Shown: piece by piece, positions 1-6,976 of the stretch | Position numbering within the stretch: the stretch's first letter is position 1 | Layout of the letters: every line of letters starts with the position of its first letter | NCBI GenBank assembly: GCA_035485575.1 | Contig: DATHNW010000024.1 | Coordinates: 124,001-188,000, forward strand | From: DASRHD01 sp035485575 | GTDB lineage: Bacteria; Verrucomicrobiota; Verrucomicrobiia; Opitutales; Opitutaceae | DNA: 64,000 bases | Direction: 5' to 3' | Notes under the pieces: model-generated | The model's input: only the letters and a program-made list of their open reading frames with translations | The model's database searches: none | What the model was told of the DNA's origin: nothing | Program-made: the position numbers and the translations under genes

Positions 1-137
1 TCGACCTCGACGCGCGTGGCACCGGCATCGAGGGCGTTTTCCACGAGTTCCTTCACGACGGCAGCCGGGCGTTCGATGACCTCGCCAGCGGCAATCTGGT
101 TGGCCACGCGGTCGGAAAGGATGCGGATGTTGGGCAT
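1..137 (-). CDS. mutL: DNA mismatch repair protein MutL (N-terminal 45 residues, partial)
   Basis: MutL couples mismatch recognition by MutS to strand incision in post-replicative repair. Only the amino end lies in the window; the rest continues beyond base 1. The translation opens MPNIRILSDRVANQIAAGEV and continues with VKELVENALDAGA, the N-box of the GHKL ATPase fold, in which the Glu activates water and the Asn binds Mg-ATP. The ATG at 137-135 places the protein start exactly where the family begins. The inverted-repeat-flanked GxxExxY element sits just upstream, only 13 bases from the start codon, so the mutL promoter or leader may lie inside that element. Confidence 0.95.
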   Translation of the reverse strand, partial: MPNIRILSDRVANQIAAGEVIERPAAVVKELVENALDAGATRVEV

Positions 138-150
138 CTGATCTCCTGAC

Positions 151-604
151 AAAATCGCGGAAACGCGGAAAAACGGAAGCGCTGAATTAACCGGAGAGAA
201 CCACGCGCCGGATTTCGAGCGTGGGCTTGGCAAAATTCAATACCAGCGCCAGTTGGAGTCCGGTGGCTTTGAGATAAGAACGCGCCGTGGCAAGATGAAC
301 GTCCTCAATCTCTTTACAGGCCTTGAGTTCGACAACGACTCGAGACTCAATCAACAAATCCAACCGATGTTCTCCGACAGGCTTTTGTTCGTAGAGCACC
401 ACTATGATTTTCTGTCGTTCAAAAGAAAATCCCGCCTTTACCAATTCAATCGCCAGCGCTTCCTCATAAACCTTTTCAAGGAATCCGGGCCCAAGCGCCC
501 GGTGCACACGGAGACCGCAGCCGATGATCTGTTCCGGCAGCTCCGCCTGGATCAATTGCATCGGCTTGTTTTCGTGTTTCAGCCCTTCCGTGGTTCCGCG
601 ATTA
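151..604. repeat. Inverted-repeat-flanked cassette carrying a GxxExxY gene
   Basis: AATCGCGGAAACGCGGAA on the plus strand (153-170) recurs in inverted orientation at 586-603, where the minus strand reads AATCGCGGAACCACGGAA: 16 of 18 bases match. The two arms bracket the GxxExxY gene almost exactly and lie between mutL and the last codons of argH. That is what a small mobilisable cassette with terminal inverted repeats would look like. No transposase is present and no target-site duplication was verified, so mobility is inferred. Confidence 0.5.
187..561 (-). CDS. GxxExxY family protein (PD-(D/E)XK-like)
   Basis: This 124-residue protein has the usual family length and shows the diagnostic GFLEKVYEEAL (GxxExxY) motif near residues 25-35. 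A C-terminal half with HRLDLLIESRVVVELKA follows, matching the D...ExK pattern of PD-(D/E)XK nuclease folds (D-L-L then E-L-K). Cellular function is not established for this family. Members are common, often multicopy, in Verrucomicrobiota, Planctomycetota and related bacteria. The gene lies inside a pair of 18-base inverted repeats between argH and mutL, all on the same strand, so it interrupts what would otherwise be a close argH-mutL arrangement. A nuclease role is inferred from the fold only. Confidence 0.85.
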   Translation of the reverse strand: MQLIQAELPEQIIGCGLRVHRALGPGFLEKVYEEALAIELVKAGFSFERQKIIVVLYEQKPVGEHRLDLLIESRVVVELKACKEIEDVHLATARSYLKATGLQLALVLNFAKPTLEIRRVVLSG

Positions 605-609
605 TGATT

Positions 610-2010
610 TTATTTCAGCAGTTTCTGCCAGCGCCCGAACTGCTTTTTGAGCTGCGCCGGTCCGGGCATGCCCGTGCCGGTGCGGCGGGCCATCGCGCGC
701 TGCAGGTCAAAAACCTCGACCCAGTCCCGGCCGAAGGCGGGATGGACCGTGCGCACTTCATCCAGCGGGAGCCGGTCGAGCGGCACGGCGCTGTGCTCGG
801 CCATGCGCACGACCGCGCCAACGGCGTGATGCGCTTCGCGGAACGGCACGCCCTTGCGCACCAAGTAGTCGGCCAGGTCGGTGGCCAGCAGCGCCGGATC
901 GGCCACGGCCGCGGCCGCCCGGTCGCGATGCACGCTGAGGCCGGCGACGGTGCCGGCGAGCACGTCGGCACAAAGCGCGGTCTGGTCAAAACTGTCGAAG
1001 ACCGGGGGCTTGTCCTCCTGCAGGTCGCGGTTGTAGGTGAGCGGCAGGCCCTTGGTGAGTGTGAGCAACGTGTGAAGGTTGCCCTGCAGGCGCGCGGACT
1101 TGCCGCGGAGAAGCTCGAGCGAGTCGGGATTCTTCTTCTGCGGCATGAGCGACGAGCCGGTGCAGAAGGCGTCGGGCAGCTCGATGAACTTGAACTCAGC
1201 ACTGCTCCACAGGATGAGATCCTCGGCGATGCGCGAGAAATGCACGCCCACAAGCGCGCAGGCTCCGGCGAACCCGATGAAGAGGTCGCGGTCGCTGACA
1301 GCGTCCATGGAATTTTGCGTGACCTGCGGGCGGCCGCGCGCGTCGACAAAGCCGAGCTGCTTCGCGGCGAACTCGCGGTCGATGGGCAGCGTGGTGCCCG
1401 CGATGGCGCCCGAGCCGAGCGGGCAGACGTTGGCCTGCGCGGCGGCGGCAAGAAGCCGGTCCCGGTCGCGCTGGAGCATTTCCAGATAGGCGAAAAGGTG
1501 GTGTGCAAAGTAAACCGGTTGCGCGCGCTGAAGATGCGTGTAGCCGGGGATGAGCACGTCGCGCTCGCGGCCGGCGACGGCCAGGAACGCACGCTGGACA
1601 GAGAGAAGCTTTTCCCCGAGGGCCGCGCAGGCCTGCTTGAAAAAGAGACGCATGTCGGTCGCGACCTGGTCGTTGCGGCTGCGCGCCGTGTGGAGCTTGG
1701 CCGCGGCGGGCGTGCGCTTTGCCAGCGCCTGCTCGATGTTCATATGCACGTCCTCGCACTTCTCATCCCAGGCGAATTTCCCCGCCTCGATCTCGCGCAG
1801 GATTCCGTCGAGGCCGGCGTGGATGGCATCGCGCTCGGCGGCCGTGATGAGGCCGACGTGCGCCAGCATCGCGGCGTGGGCCTTGCTGCCGGCGATGTCG
1901 AACGGCGCGAGGCGATAATCGAACGACACGGATTCGCTGAAGCGCAGCATGAGCTCGGCGGGGCCTTCGGAGAAGCGACCGCCCCAGGTGACTTGGGCTT
2001 TCTTGGCCAT
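610..2010 (-). CDS. argH: Argininosuccinate lyase
   Basis: Catalyses the last step of arginine synthesis, splitting argininosuccinate into arginine and fumarate in the cytoplasm. The 466-residue product has the family's usual length. It carries the fumarase/aspartase-superfamily signature GSSLMPQKKNPD, whose serine loop supplies the catalytic base, and HTARSRNDQVATD, a substrate-binding segment. I start at the ATG at 2010 (MAKKAQVTWGGRF), because WGGRF is the conserved amino end; upstream in-frame residues are low-complexity arginine/proline and not family-like. The stop codon nearly touches the right inverted repeat of the GxxExxY cassette. Confidence 0.96.
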   Translation of the reverse strand: MAKKAQVTWGGRFSEGPAELMLRFSESVSFDYRLAPFDIAGSKAHAAMLAHVGLITAAERDAIHAGLDGILREIEAGKFAWDEKCEDVHMNIEQALAKRTPAAAKLHTARSRNDQVATDMRLFFKQACAALGEKLLSVQRAFLAVAGRERDVLIPGYTHLQRAQPVYFAHHLFAYLEMLQRDRDRLLAAAAQANVCPLGSGAIAGTTLPIDREFAAKQLGFVDARGRPQVTQNSMDAVSDRDLFIGFAGACALVGVHFSRIAEDLILWSSAEFKFIELPDAFCTGSSLMPQKKNPDSLELLRGKSARLQGNLHTLLTLTKGLPLTYNRDLQEDKPPVFDSFDQTALCADVLAGTVAGLSVHRDRAAAAVADPALLATDLADYLVRKGVPFREAHHAVGAVVRMAEHSAVPLDRLPLDEVRTVHPAFGRDWVEVFDLQRAMARRTGTGMPGPAQLKKQFGRWQKLLK

Positions 2011-2091
2011 GCGCGAAGCATTCGCGGGACGGCGCGGGGGGCAACGCGAAAGATGTTTTGCCTGCGGCAGCGGGCTGCGCACAATCGGCAT

Positions 2092-2547
2092 ATGCCGTCA
2101 CGCCTTCTCAGCGCAGTGCTTTTTCTGGCCGGCACAGCCGCAACCCTGCACGGCGGGACGACGGATGCCCGCCTGGAGAAAATTGCGGTGGAGCCTGTGA
2201 CAACGTCGATTTACATCGGCTACGTGAAGCTGACCACGCCCACTTTTGCCCGCGCGGGTGATGACTACACGGCCAGCTACCAGGCGACGGTGTTTCCCTT
2301 CTTTTTTTGGGGCGAACACGGAGAGCTGACCATCGAGGCCAGCGCCCAGGATCTGCAACGGCTCGAGCGCGGTGAAACCGTGGAGTTCAAGGGTCACGCA
2401 AAAAACTCCGACGGCGAAACGCGGCCCATCGAGGGCCGGGCCGTGCCGCAGGATGCGACCCGGGGGAAGCTGAAGGTGCGCGTATTCGTTTCTTCCCGAA
2501 TCCAGCTGATCTTCAACACGACGTACCGCTTCGTCGGCGGATCGTAA
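2092..2547 (+). CDS. Secreted hypothetical protein, 151 residues
   Basis: The product begins MPSRLLSAVLFLAGTAATLHGG, a basic start plus a hydrophobic core and a small-residue cleavage region, so it is probably exported. The mature part is about 130 residues and predicted to be beta-rich, with IYIGYVKLTTPTF and a phenylalanine-rich FPFFFWGE patch; there is no catalytic motif I recognise. It is divergent from argH with 81 bases between the starts. The same reading frame stays open far upstream, but that part is antisense to argH and is not credible coding sequence. Function unknown. Confidence 0.6.
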   Translation: MPSRLLSAVLFLAGTAATLHGGTTDARLEKIAVEPVTTSIYIGYVKLTTPTFARAGDDYTASYQATVFPFFFWGEHGELTIEASAQDLQRLERGETVEFKGHAKNSDGETRPIEGRAVPQDATRGKLKVRVFVSSRIQLIFNTTYRFVGGS

Positions 2548-2563
2548 GCCGGGTGGCCCGGCT
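2547..2563. terminator. Perfect hairpin between convergent stops
   Basis: AGCCGGG, a three-base loop TGG, then CCCGGCT forms a perfect 7-bp stem exactly between the two convergent genes. No T-tract follows on either strand, so it may be a weak bidirectional terminator or an mRNA 3'-end stabiliser. Confidence 0.4.
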
Positions 2564-4137
2564 CACTTGCGGGCGTCGAAAAAGCGATTAACGACCCCCA
2601 TCACTTCCGCGACCGCAAAGGGCTTTTGCAGGTAGCCGCGCGCGCCGGACTTGATGATTTCCGCCTGCAGATTCTCTTCGAGATGGCCGCTCATGAAAAT
2701 GGCGTCGACCGTCGGCACGAGGTCGCGCATTTTCATGAATGCCTCCCAGCCGCTCATCCGCGGCAGGCCAAGGTCGCACAGGACCAGCGCAATCTCGTTG
2801 TGCTTCTGGCGGAACACCTCGACGGCCTCGAGGCCGTCGCGCGCCTTGAGCACGCGGTAGCCGCCGCGCTCAAGAATATGGCCCAGGGCGTGCAGGAGTG
2901 TCTCCTCATCGTCGACCAGCAGGATGACACGCTCGACCGGGCCGGTGGCGGCCGGACGCGTGACGACAGGCTGGGCCGGCTCGACTGCAAAATCGGGCGA
3001 GGCGGGAAAATAAAGCGAGAAAACGAGCTCACCGGGAGCCGCGCTGACATCGAGCCACCCGCGATGGACATTCATGATGCTATGCACGACGAGAATGGCG
3101 AGGTCGCGCACCCGCTCCGTCATGCCCACCGCTGCGGAGTTGAAAGCTTCGCGCGTGTCCTCCACCGCATCATCGGACGGCGTGAGGCGGACGTGCATGA
3201 GGACGTATTTGGGCTCAAGCGCTTCGGGATATTTTTTGCTCATCTCCTCCCCGCCCACGGCCGAGACGGTAAATTCGAGATGGCCGCCCGGACTGGTGAG
3301 ATCACGCGCCTTCTGGCATAGGTTGAGCAGCAGATGGTTGACCTGATAAAGATCGAGCGCGACCGGCGGAAGCCCGGGCGCGGCGGAACGGACCACGGTA
3401 AGCTCACGCCCGTAGTTGTCGTTGATCATCTGGCAGAAATTTTCAATGAACTGGCCGAGGTCGGCGCGCTGGAAGGATGGCTCGGCCTTGCGCGAGAGAT
3501 AAAGCGTCTGCTTGATGAGATTGGCCGCGCGGGCGACGGCTTTCTCGATGCCATGGACAGCGGTGGCAGCGCGCGTGGGATCGCCCGCCGGATCCTGCAA
3601 AAACGAGGTGTAGCCGAGGATGATGGAAAGCAGGTTGTTGAAGTCGTTGCCGACTTCGGAGGCCATGGCGGCGAAACTTTCGGCCCGCTGGAGCTGGCGG
3701 AGCTGCGGCTCGGTCTGCGCTTCGAACGCGAGATCGATCAACGAGAACAGCCGGTAGACGCGGCCGCCAAAGACCAGGCGGGTGTCCGTGGTATGGGCGA
3801 AAAGCGCCCGGCCGCCCTTATGGATGACCGCGCCAAAGGTCTTGAGGACGGAATCGTCGCCGGCGATGAAGGCCTCGTGGGCCGCCAGACTCTGGACGGA
3901 GGCCTCGGGAGGAAAGAGCATCGTGAACATGGCCCCGAAAAGTTCGGCCTGCGTGTAGCCGAGGATGTCCGCAAACGAGGCGTTGACCGCGACGATGGCC
4001 CCGCGCTCATCGACCAGGCACAGGCCCAAGGGGAGTTTTTCCCAGACCGCGGGAAATAATTCCGGCGGAATGGCGGTGGCGGAGAAGCCGGCAACTGTGT
4101 CGCGGGAGGACATGGTTTCAGGAGATGGGTTGGTCAT
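2563..4137 (-). CDS. PAS / degenerate histidine-kinase core / receiver protein
   Basis: This 524-residue protein has a PAS domain (about 28-135), a DHp-like helix with MASEVGNDFNNLLSIILGY (about 158-176), a HATPase-like region (about 225-380) and a C-terminal receiver (about 403-524) with D455 in LVLCDLGLP and the conserved K505 in LQKP. The phospho-acceptor His of the related GGVAHDFNNLL box is Asn164. The Mg-ATP Asn of the N-box is Lys276 (NLCQKARDL), and no DxGxG or GxGLGL boxes are visible. I infer loss of autokinase activity with retention of a phosphorylatable receiver. The ATG overlaps the OsmC stop (ATGA), implying translational coupling. An alternative start is the Met at residue 9. 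Confidence 0.8.
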   Translation of the reverse strand: MTNPSPETMSSRDTVAGFSATAIPPELFPAVWEKLPLGLCLVDERGAIVAVNASFADILGYTQAELFGAMFTMLFPPEASVQSLAAHEAFIAGDDSVLKTFGAVIHKGGRALFAHTTDTRLVFGGRVYRLFSLIDLAFEAQTEPQLRQLQRAESFAAMASEVGNDFNNLLSIILGYTSFLQDPAGDPTRAATAVHGIEKAVARAANLIKQTLYLSRKAEPSFQRADLGQFIENFCQMINDNYGRELTVVRSAAPGLPPVALDLYQVNHLLLNLCQKARDLTSPGGHLEFTVSAVGGEEMSKKYPEALEPKYVLMHVRLTPSDDAVEDTREAFNSAAVGMTERVRDLAILVVHSIMNVHRGWLDVSAAPGELVFSLYFPASPDFAVEPAQPVVTRPAATGPVERVILLVDDEETLLHALGHILERGGYRVLKARDGLEAVEVFRQKHNEIALVLCDLGLPRMSGWEAFMKMRDLVPTVDAIFMSGHLEENLQAEIIKSGARGYLQKPFAVAEVMGVVNRFFDARK

Positions 4138-4544
4138 GCGGGCCAATGAAAAATAACCGGTTTTTCGACCGAGGGATGGAGGCTTTGGTGCACCGGGCAG
4201 GCATGGGCGGCGTTTTCGAGAAGATTGGCGGGCGCCGCAGTTTGCGACACTGGCATCCACAAATGCGTGGTCAATCGTAAGATGCGACGCGGGGCATCGG
4301 CCGACATCTCCTTGGTGACTTCAAATTTCAAGCCCTGCAGCTCGATCCCGTGCCGGCGGGCGGCCAGCGCCATGGTGGTCGCTATACAGGTGCCGAGCGC
4401 CGTGGCCACAAGGTCGGTGGGAGAAAAGGCCTCGCCCCGGCCCTGATTGTCGCGGGGAGCATCGGTGGTGAGGTGACTACCAGAGGGACCGTGGGTTGCG
4501 ACGCAATGGAGGTCGCCTTGGTATTCGCCAGTGATTTTGACCAT
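4134..4544 (-). CDS. OsmC family peroxiredoxin-like protein
   Basis: OsmC/Ohr proteins reduce organic hydroperoxides with two redox cysteines in the cytoplasm. The 136-residue product shows both: ALGTCIATTMA in the central helix and AHACPVHQSL near the C-terminus, with the supporting PTDLVATALG segment. The ATG at 4544 (MVKITGEYQGDLHC) gives the standard OsmC amino end; earlier in-frame Met residues add a basic tail unlike the family. It is the first gene of a two-gene unit with the PAS/receiver protein, suggesting that protein may be linked to oxidative or redox signals. The exact subfamily (OsmC or YhfA-like) is not settled. Confidence 0.88.
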   Translation of the reverse strand: MVKITGEYQGDLHCVATHGPSGSHLTTDAPRDNQGRGEAFSPTDLVATALGTCIATTMALAARRHGIELQGLKFEVTKEMSADAPRRILRLTTHLWMPVSQTAAPANLLENAAHACPVHQSLHPSVEKPVIFHWPA

Positions 4545-4646
4545 GCAGGGCTTTCTTCTGGCCTTTTCACGACCCGAGGGCAACGCCACAAACATCAAAA
4601 ACCAAAGAAAAAATCCCTAGGAAATGCAAAATAACGGCAAAACTGG

Positions 4647-4720
4647 CGGGATGGACGGGACTCGAACCCGCGACCTTCTGCGTGACAGGCAGACGCTCTA
4701 ACCAGCTGAGCTACCACCCC
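4647..4720 (-). tRNA. tRNA-Asp (GTC)
   Basis: The minus strand folds into a cloverleaf. The acceptor GGGGTGG pairs with CCATCCC, the D arm is GCTC/GAGC, the anticodon loop is CTGTCAC with anticodon GTC, and the T arm GCGGGTTCGAGTCCCGT is canonical. The 3' CCA is encoded at 4646-4644. It is transcribed away from tRNA-Arg. Confidence 0.95.
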
Positions 4721-4740
4721 AAAAAGGGACAAGAGGGGCG

Positions 4741-4768
4741 AACGTAGAATCGCACAAAGGCAAGTCAA
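4741..4768 (-). promoter_or_regulatory. Predicted sigma-70-type promoter of tRNA-Asp
   Basis: On the minus strand TTGACT (4768-4763) and TACGTT (4746-4741) are separated by 16 bases. This puts transcription start about 12-15 bases before the mature tRNA 5' end. The match is by eye; the -35 box is 5 of 6 to consensus and the -10 is weaker. Confidence 0.5.
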
Positions 4769-4835
4769 GTGTTGTTTGGGCGCGGGCACCCACCGGAAAT
4801 TTCCCCAGCACTGCAATTCGTCCCGGGGTTCCGGC

Positions 4836-4865
4836 TTGCCCGCCGACCGGCCCGGGACGTAATAA
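4836..4865 (+). promoter_or_regulatory. Predicted sigma-70-type promoter of tRNA-Arg
   Basis: TTGCCC (4836-4841) and TAATAA (4860-4865) are 18 bases apart, and the -10 box ends 16 bases before the tRNA 5' end. This is an AT-rich patch in otherwise GC-rich DNA, as expected for a stable-RNA promoter. Confidence 0.5.
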
Positions 4866-4881
4866 GCACGCGACACTTTCC

Positions 4882-4955
4882 GCGGTGGTAGCTCAGCCGG
4901 ATAGAGCAACGGTTTTCTAAACCGTCGGTCGCGGGTTCGAGTCCCGCCCATCGCG
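4882..4955 (+). tRNA. tRNA-Arg (TCT)
   Basis: The acceptor GCGGTGG pairs with CCATCGC, and the D arm is GCTC/GAGC. The anticodon stem ACGGT/ACCGT encloses TTTCTAA, with anticodon TCT reading AGA. The T arm GCGGGTTCGAGTCCCGC is intact, and CCA is encoded at 4956-4958. AGA is likely a rare codon in this GC-rich genome. Confidence 0.95.
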
Positions 4956-4991
4956 CCATACTTCACCGGCTGCTTACGCGGCAAAGCTGAA

Positions 4992-5558
4992 TCATGGCAT
5001 GCCTTCGCCCGCCGCCGTTTGGGGCGATATCGCGCGCAAAACCGCCCGCCATTGCGCAGGTTCGCCGGGATGTCCATTGATGCGGAGCTTTTCTTCAATG
5101 AGCGCCAGCGATGGTTCGTCCACGACATGGAGCGGATCGCCGGCCAGCTGCGGCAGAGCCGCGCAGGTCAGCGCCCAGCAGGCCCAGGCACGCCAGCGGC
5201 GCTGCTCGCGCCGGGGCTCGTTCATGCGGTCGGCCAGATGCTGGAAATGCACGCGCGGATTGCCCATGAAAACTTCGGACGGCGTGTTTTGCAGCATCCA
5301 GACGATCGCCGCGTAGGGCAGCGGCCAGGCCGCGAGCACCGCTTCGTCGCCGCGCAGATCGGCGAAGAGCGCGCGGTCGAGACAGAGAATGGCGCGGGCG
5401 GCGAGGCCACGCAGCCACAGGTCATGCCCGTATTCGAGGCAGCTGGAATAAAATTCCGCGCTGCGCACATCGCCGCGATGGATGTGCAGCGCCCGCCAGT
5501 CCATGCGCGCACGCGGCGCAGGCAGGTGCGGACAGGGCGGCAGGGACACAGCGGACAT
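4992..5558 (-). CDS. Hypothetical protein, 188 residues
   Basis: I recognise no family. The product starts MSAVSLPPCPHLPAP at 5558 and is rich in Trp, Ala, Leu and Arg, with helical segments such as RGLAARAILCLDRALFADL and RRWRAWACWALTCAALPQLA. These could form a soluble alpha-helical, TPR-like bundle rather than membrane spans. The in-frame extension upstream is arginine-rich, overlaps the neighbouring gene's leader and looks like GC-driven read-through, so I excluded it. It is divergent from the DUF374 acyltransferase (83 bases between starts) and ends 34 bases from tRNA-Arg. Function unknown. Confidence 0.6.
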   Translation of the reverse strand: MSAVSLPPCPHLPAPRARMDWRALHIHRGDVRSAEFYSSCLEYGHDLWLRGLAARAILCLDRALFADLRGDEAVLAAWPLPYAAIVWMLQNTPSEVFMGNPRVHFQHLADRMNEPRREQRRWRAWACWALTCAALPQLAGDPLHVVDEPSLALIEEKLRINGHPGEPAQWRAVLRAISPQTAAGEGMP

Positions 5559-5641
5559 GCGCCGGTTGCTGGCGGGAATTGCCCCCGGGGTCAATGGCGC
5601 GCAAGCGGCGGCGCGTTTCTGCACTTGGCGGAAAGGGATGA

Positions 5642-6343
5642 TTGCCCCAAACAGCGGGGCGCGTGACTTCATCCGAAAATCAACCTCAAGCCCATGTCGT
5701 TCATGGCTGGCGCCGCCTTTTGCTCTGGCCGCTCGCGGCGCTCGCGCGCGTCTGGAACCGCACACTGCGGTTCGAGGCCGGGGAAGACTACCGGCAGGCC
5801 ATGGCGCAGTCGGAACATTCCATGGTTTTCATCGTGTGGCACAACCGCCTGTTCGTGGTGGCGGAGATTTACCGCCGTTTCCGCGGTGGACGCACGACCT
5901 ACGGCCTGGTCAGCGCGAGTCGCGACGGGGCGTGGCTGGCGGCGTTTTTTTCATTGATGGGCATGCAGGCGGTGCGCGGCTCCAGCAGCCGCGGCGGGCG
6001 CGAGGCGGTGACCGCCATGGTTGATGTGCTGCGCGCCGGCCACGCCATCGGCATCACCCCCGACGGCCCGCGGGGCCCGTGTTACAGCTTCAAGGATGGC
6101 GGTCTCGTGGTGGCCCGTCGGGCAGGTGCCCGCGTGCTCCTGCTCGGGATGGAATACACCTCGGCCTGGCGGCTGCGCAGCTGGGATGGGTTTTACCTGC
6201 CCAAGCCGTTTTCGCGCGTGCGTCTGCGCTGCGCGTGGGTGCCGGACGAAGCCCTGCACCACCGGGAAGACCTCTCGACGGAGTTGCGCGCGCAAATGCT
6301 CGCGCTCAACCCCGAACTCACCGCGGTCAAAACGTCGGCGTGA
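5642..6343 (+). CDS. DUF374 / lysophospholipid acyltransferase family protein
   Basis: This 233-residue protein resembles the DUF374 branch of glycerolipid acyltransferases. FIVWHNRLFVVAEIY matches the HxxxxD-like block of that branch, and GITPDGPRGPCYSFKDGG is its hallmark TPDGPRGP motif. An amino-terminal hydrophobic helix (RRLLLWPLAALARVW) would tether it to the inner membrane. Such proteins are thought to acylate lipid A precursors or phospholipids; the substrate here is not known. The start is uncertain: a TTG at 5642 has AAAGGG 4 bases upstream, while a GTG at 5663 would give a protein 7 residues shorter. Confidence 0.8.
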   Translation: MPQTAGRVTSSENQPQAHVVHGWRRLLLWPLAALARVWNRTLRFEAGEDYRQAMAQSEHSMVFIVWHNRLFVVAEIYRRFRGGRTTYGLVSASRDGAWLAAFFSLMGMQAVRGSSSRGGREAVTAMVDVLRAGHAIGITPDGPRGPCYSFKDGGLVVARRAGARVLLLGMEYTSAWRLRSWDGFYLPKPFSRVRLRCAWVPDEALHHREDLSTELRAQMLALNPELTAVKTSA

Positions 6344-6683
6344 TGTCGATGCTCATGCCGGGCGCGGCAGAGTAATCATCACCGGCGCACCAGGTGAGGT
6401 CGTTGAGGAGCACCTTGAAAACAAAGGGCTCGGTATGCTCGATGATGAGGGACCATTTATCGTCGGAGAGGCAGTCCAGCGGCACGCCTTTCTCCCAGCT
6501 CAGGCCAGGACCGTCGCCGCGGAGATAGAGCGTGTTGCCAAAGCCGGCGTCGTGATGAACGGCTATGACCGTGGGCGGTGGTTTCGGTGCGGTGGTTTTG
6601 ACGGCAGGGGCGGCGGTCTTTTTCTTGGCGGGCGCTTTCGTCGCAGGGGCAGGCGGCGTCGTGGCTTTAGTGGTCTTTTTCAT
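6327..6683 (-). CDS. Small Lys/Ala/Pro-rich protein with beta-rich C-terminal domain
   Basis: The 118-residue product starts MKKTTKATTPPAPATKAP, a low-complexity basic tail of about 45 residues. It then has a compact domain with FGNTLYLRGDGPGLSWEKG and WSLIIEHTEPFVFKVLLND. The pattern of a beta-sandwich with LRGDGPGLSW resembles starch-binding-like (CBM20/48) folds, but this is an impression rather than a family assignment. The tail is histone-H1-like in composition and might bind nucleic acid or polyanions. It overlaps the last 17 bases of the acyltransferase on the other strand. An upstream in-frame Met at 6716 is possible. Confidence 0.6.
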   Translation of the reverse strand: MKKTTKATTPPAPATKAPAKKKTAAPAVKTTAPKPPPTVIAVHHDAGFGNTLYLRGDGPGLSWEKGVPLDCLSDDKWSLIIEHTEPFVFKVLLNDLTWCAGDDYSAAPGMSIDITPTF

Positions 6684-6823
6684 GCGATTATGTAGGTTCG
6701 TTGACGGCCTGATCAAGTTTCTAGCTCACTCCAAGGAGGAGCAATAGCAATTTGGAGACCAAACCCGCACTTCGCAAAAATTTTCTTCGCCGTCACCCGG
6801 CCGCCACGCGGCCCGGGAGATGG

Positions 6824-6896
6824 TGGACCAGACCGGATTCAAACCGGCGACCTCTTCGTTGCGAACGAAGCGCTCTATCAACTGAGCTACTGGCCC
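6824..6896 (-). tRNA. tRNA-Ala (CGC)
   Basis: The acceptor GGGCCAG pairs with CTGGTCC and contains G3-T70, the identity element for alanine. The anticodon stem CTTCG/CGAAG encloses TTCGCAA with anticodon CGC, reading GCG. The T arm GCCGGTTTGAATCCGGT is intact, and CCA is encoded at 6823-6821. Confidence 0.95.
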
Positions 6897-6976
6897 ATGC
6901 TGCGGAGGGGTCGTTTTGTGGAAAGCGCCCGGCCAAGTAAACACCAATTTTGCCGTCGACGGAACCGGCCCAAAGG

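Noticed and set aside
253..2091. Long plus-strand frame running into the secreted protein
   Set aside because: The part before 2092 is antisense to argH and the GxxExxY gene; only the part after 2092 has a signal peptide and plausible protein features.
4595..5128. 177-residue frame spanning both tRNA genes
   Set aside because: It translates tRNA sequence (for example GGTRTRDRRFRKPLLYPAE) and is not a protein.
6790..6823. Hairpin after tRNA-Ala as a terminator
   Set aside because: The stem has a bulged G and no T run follows closely, so it was not listed as a terminator.
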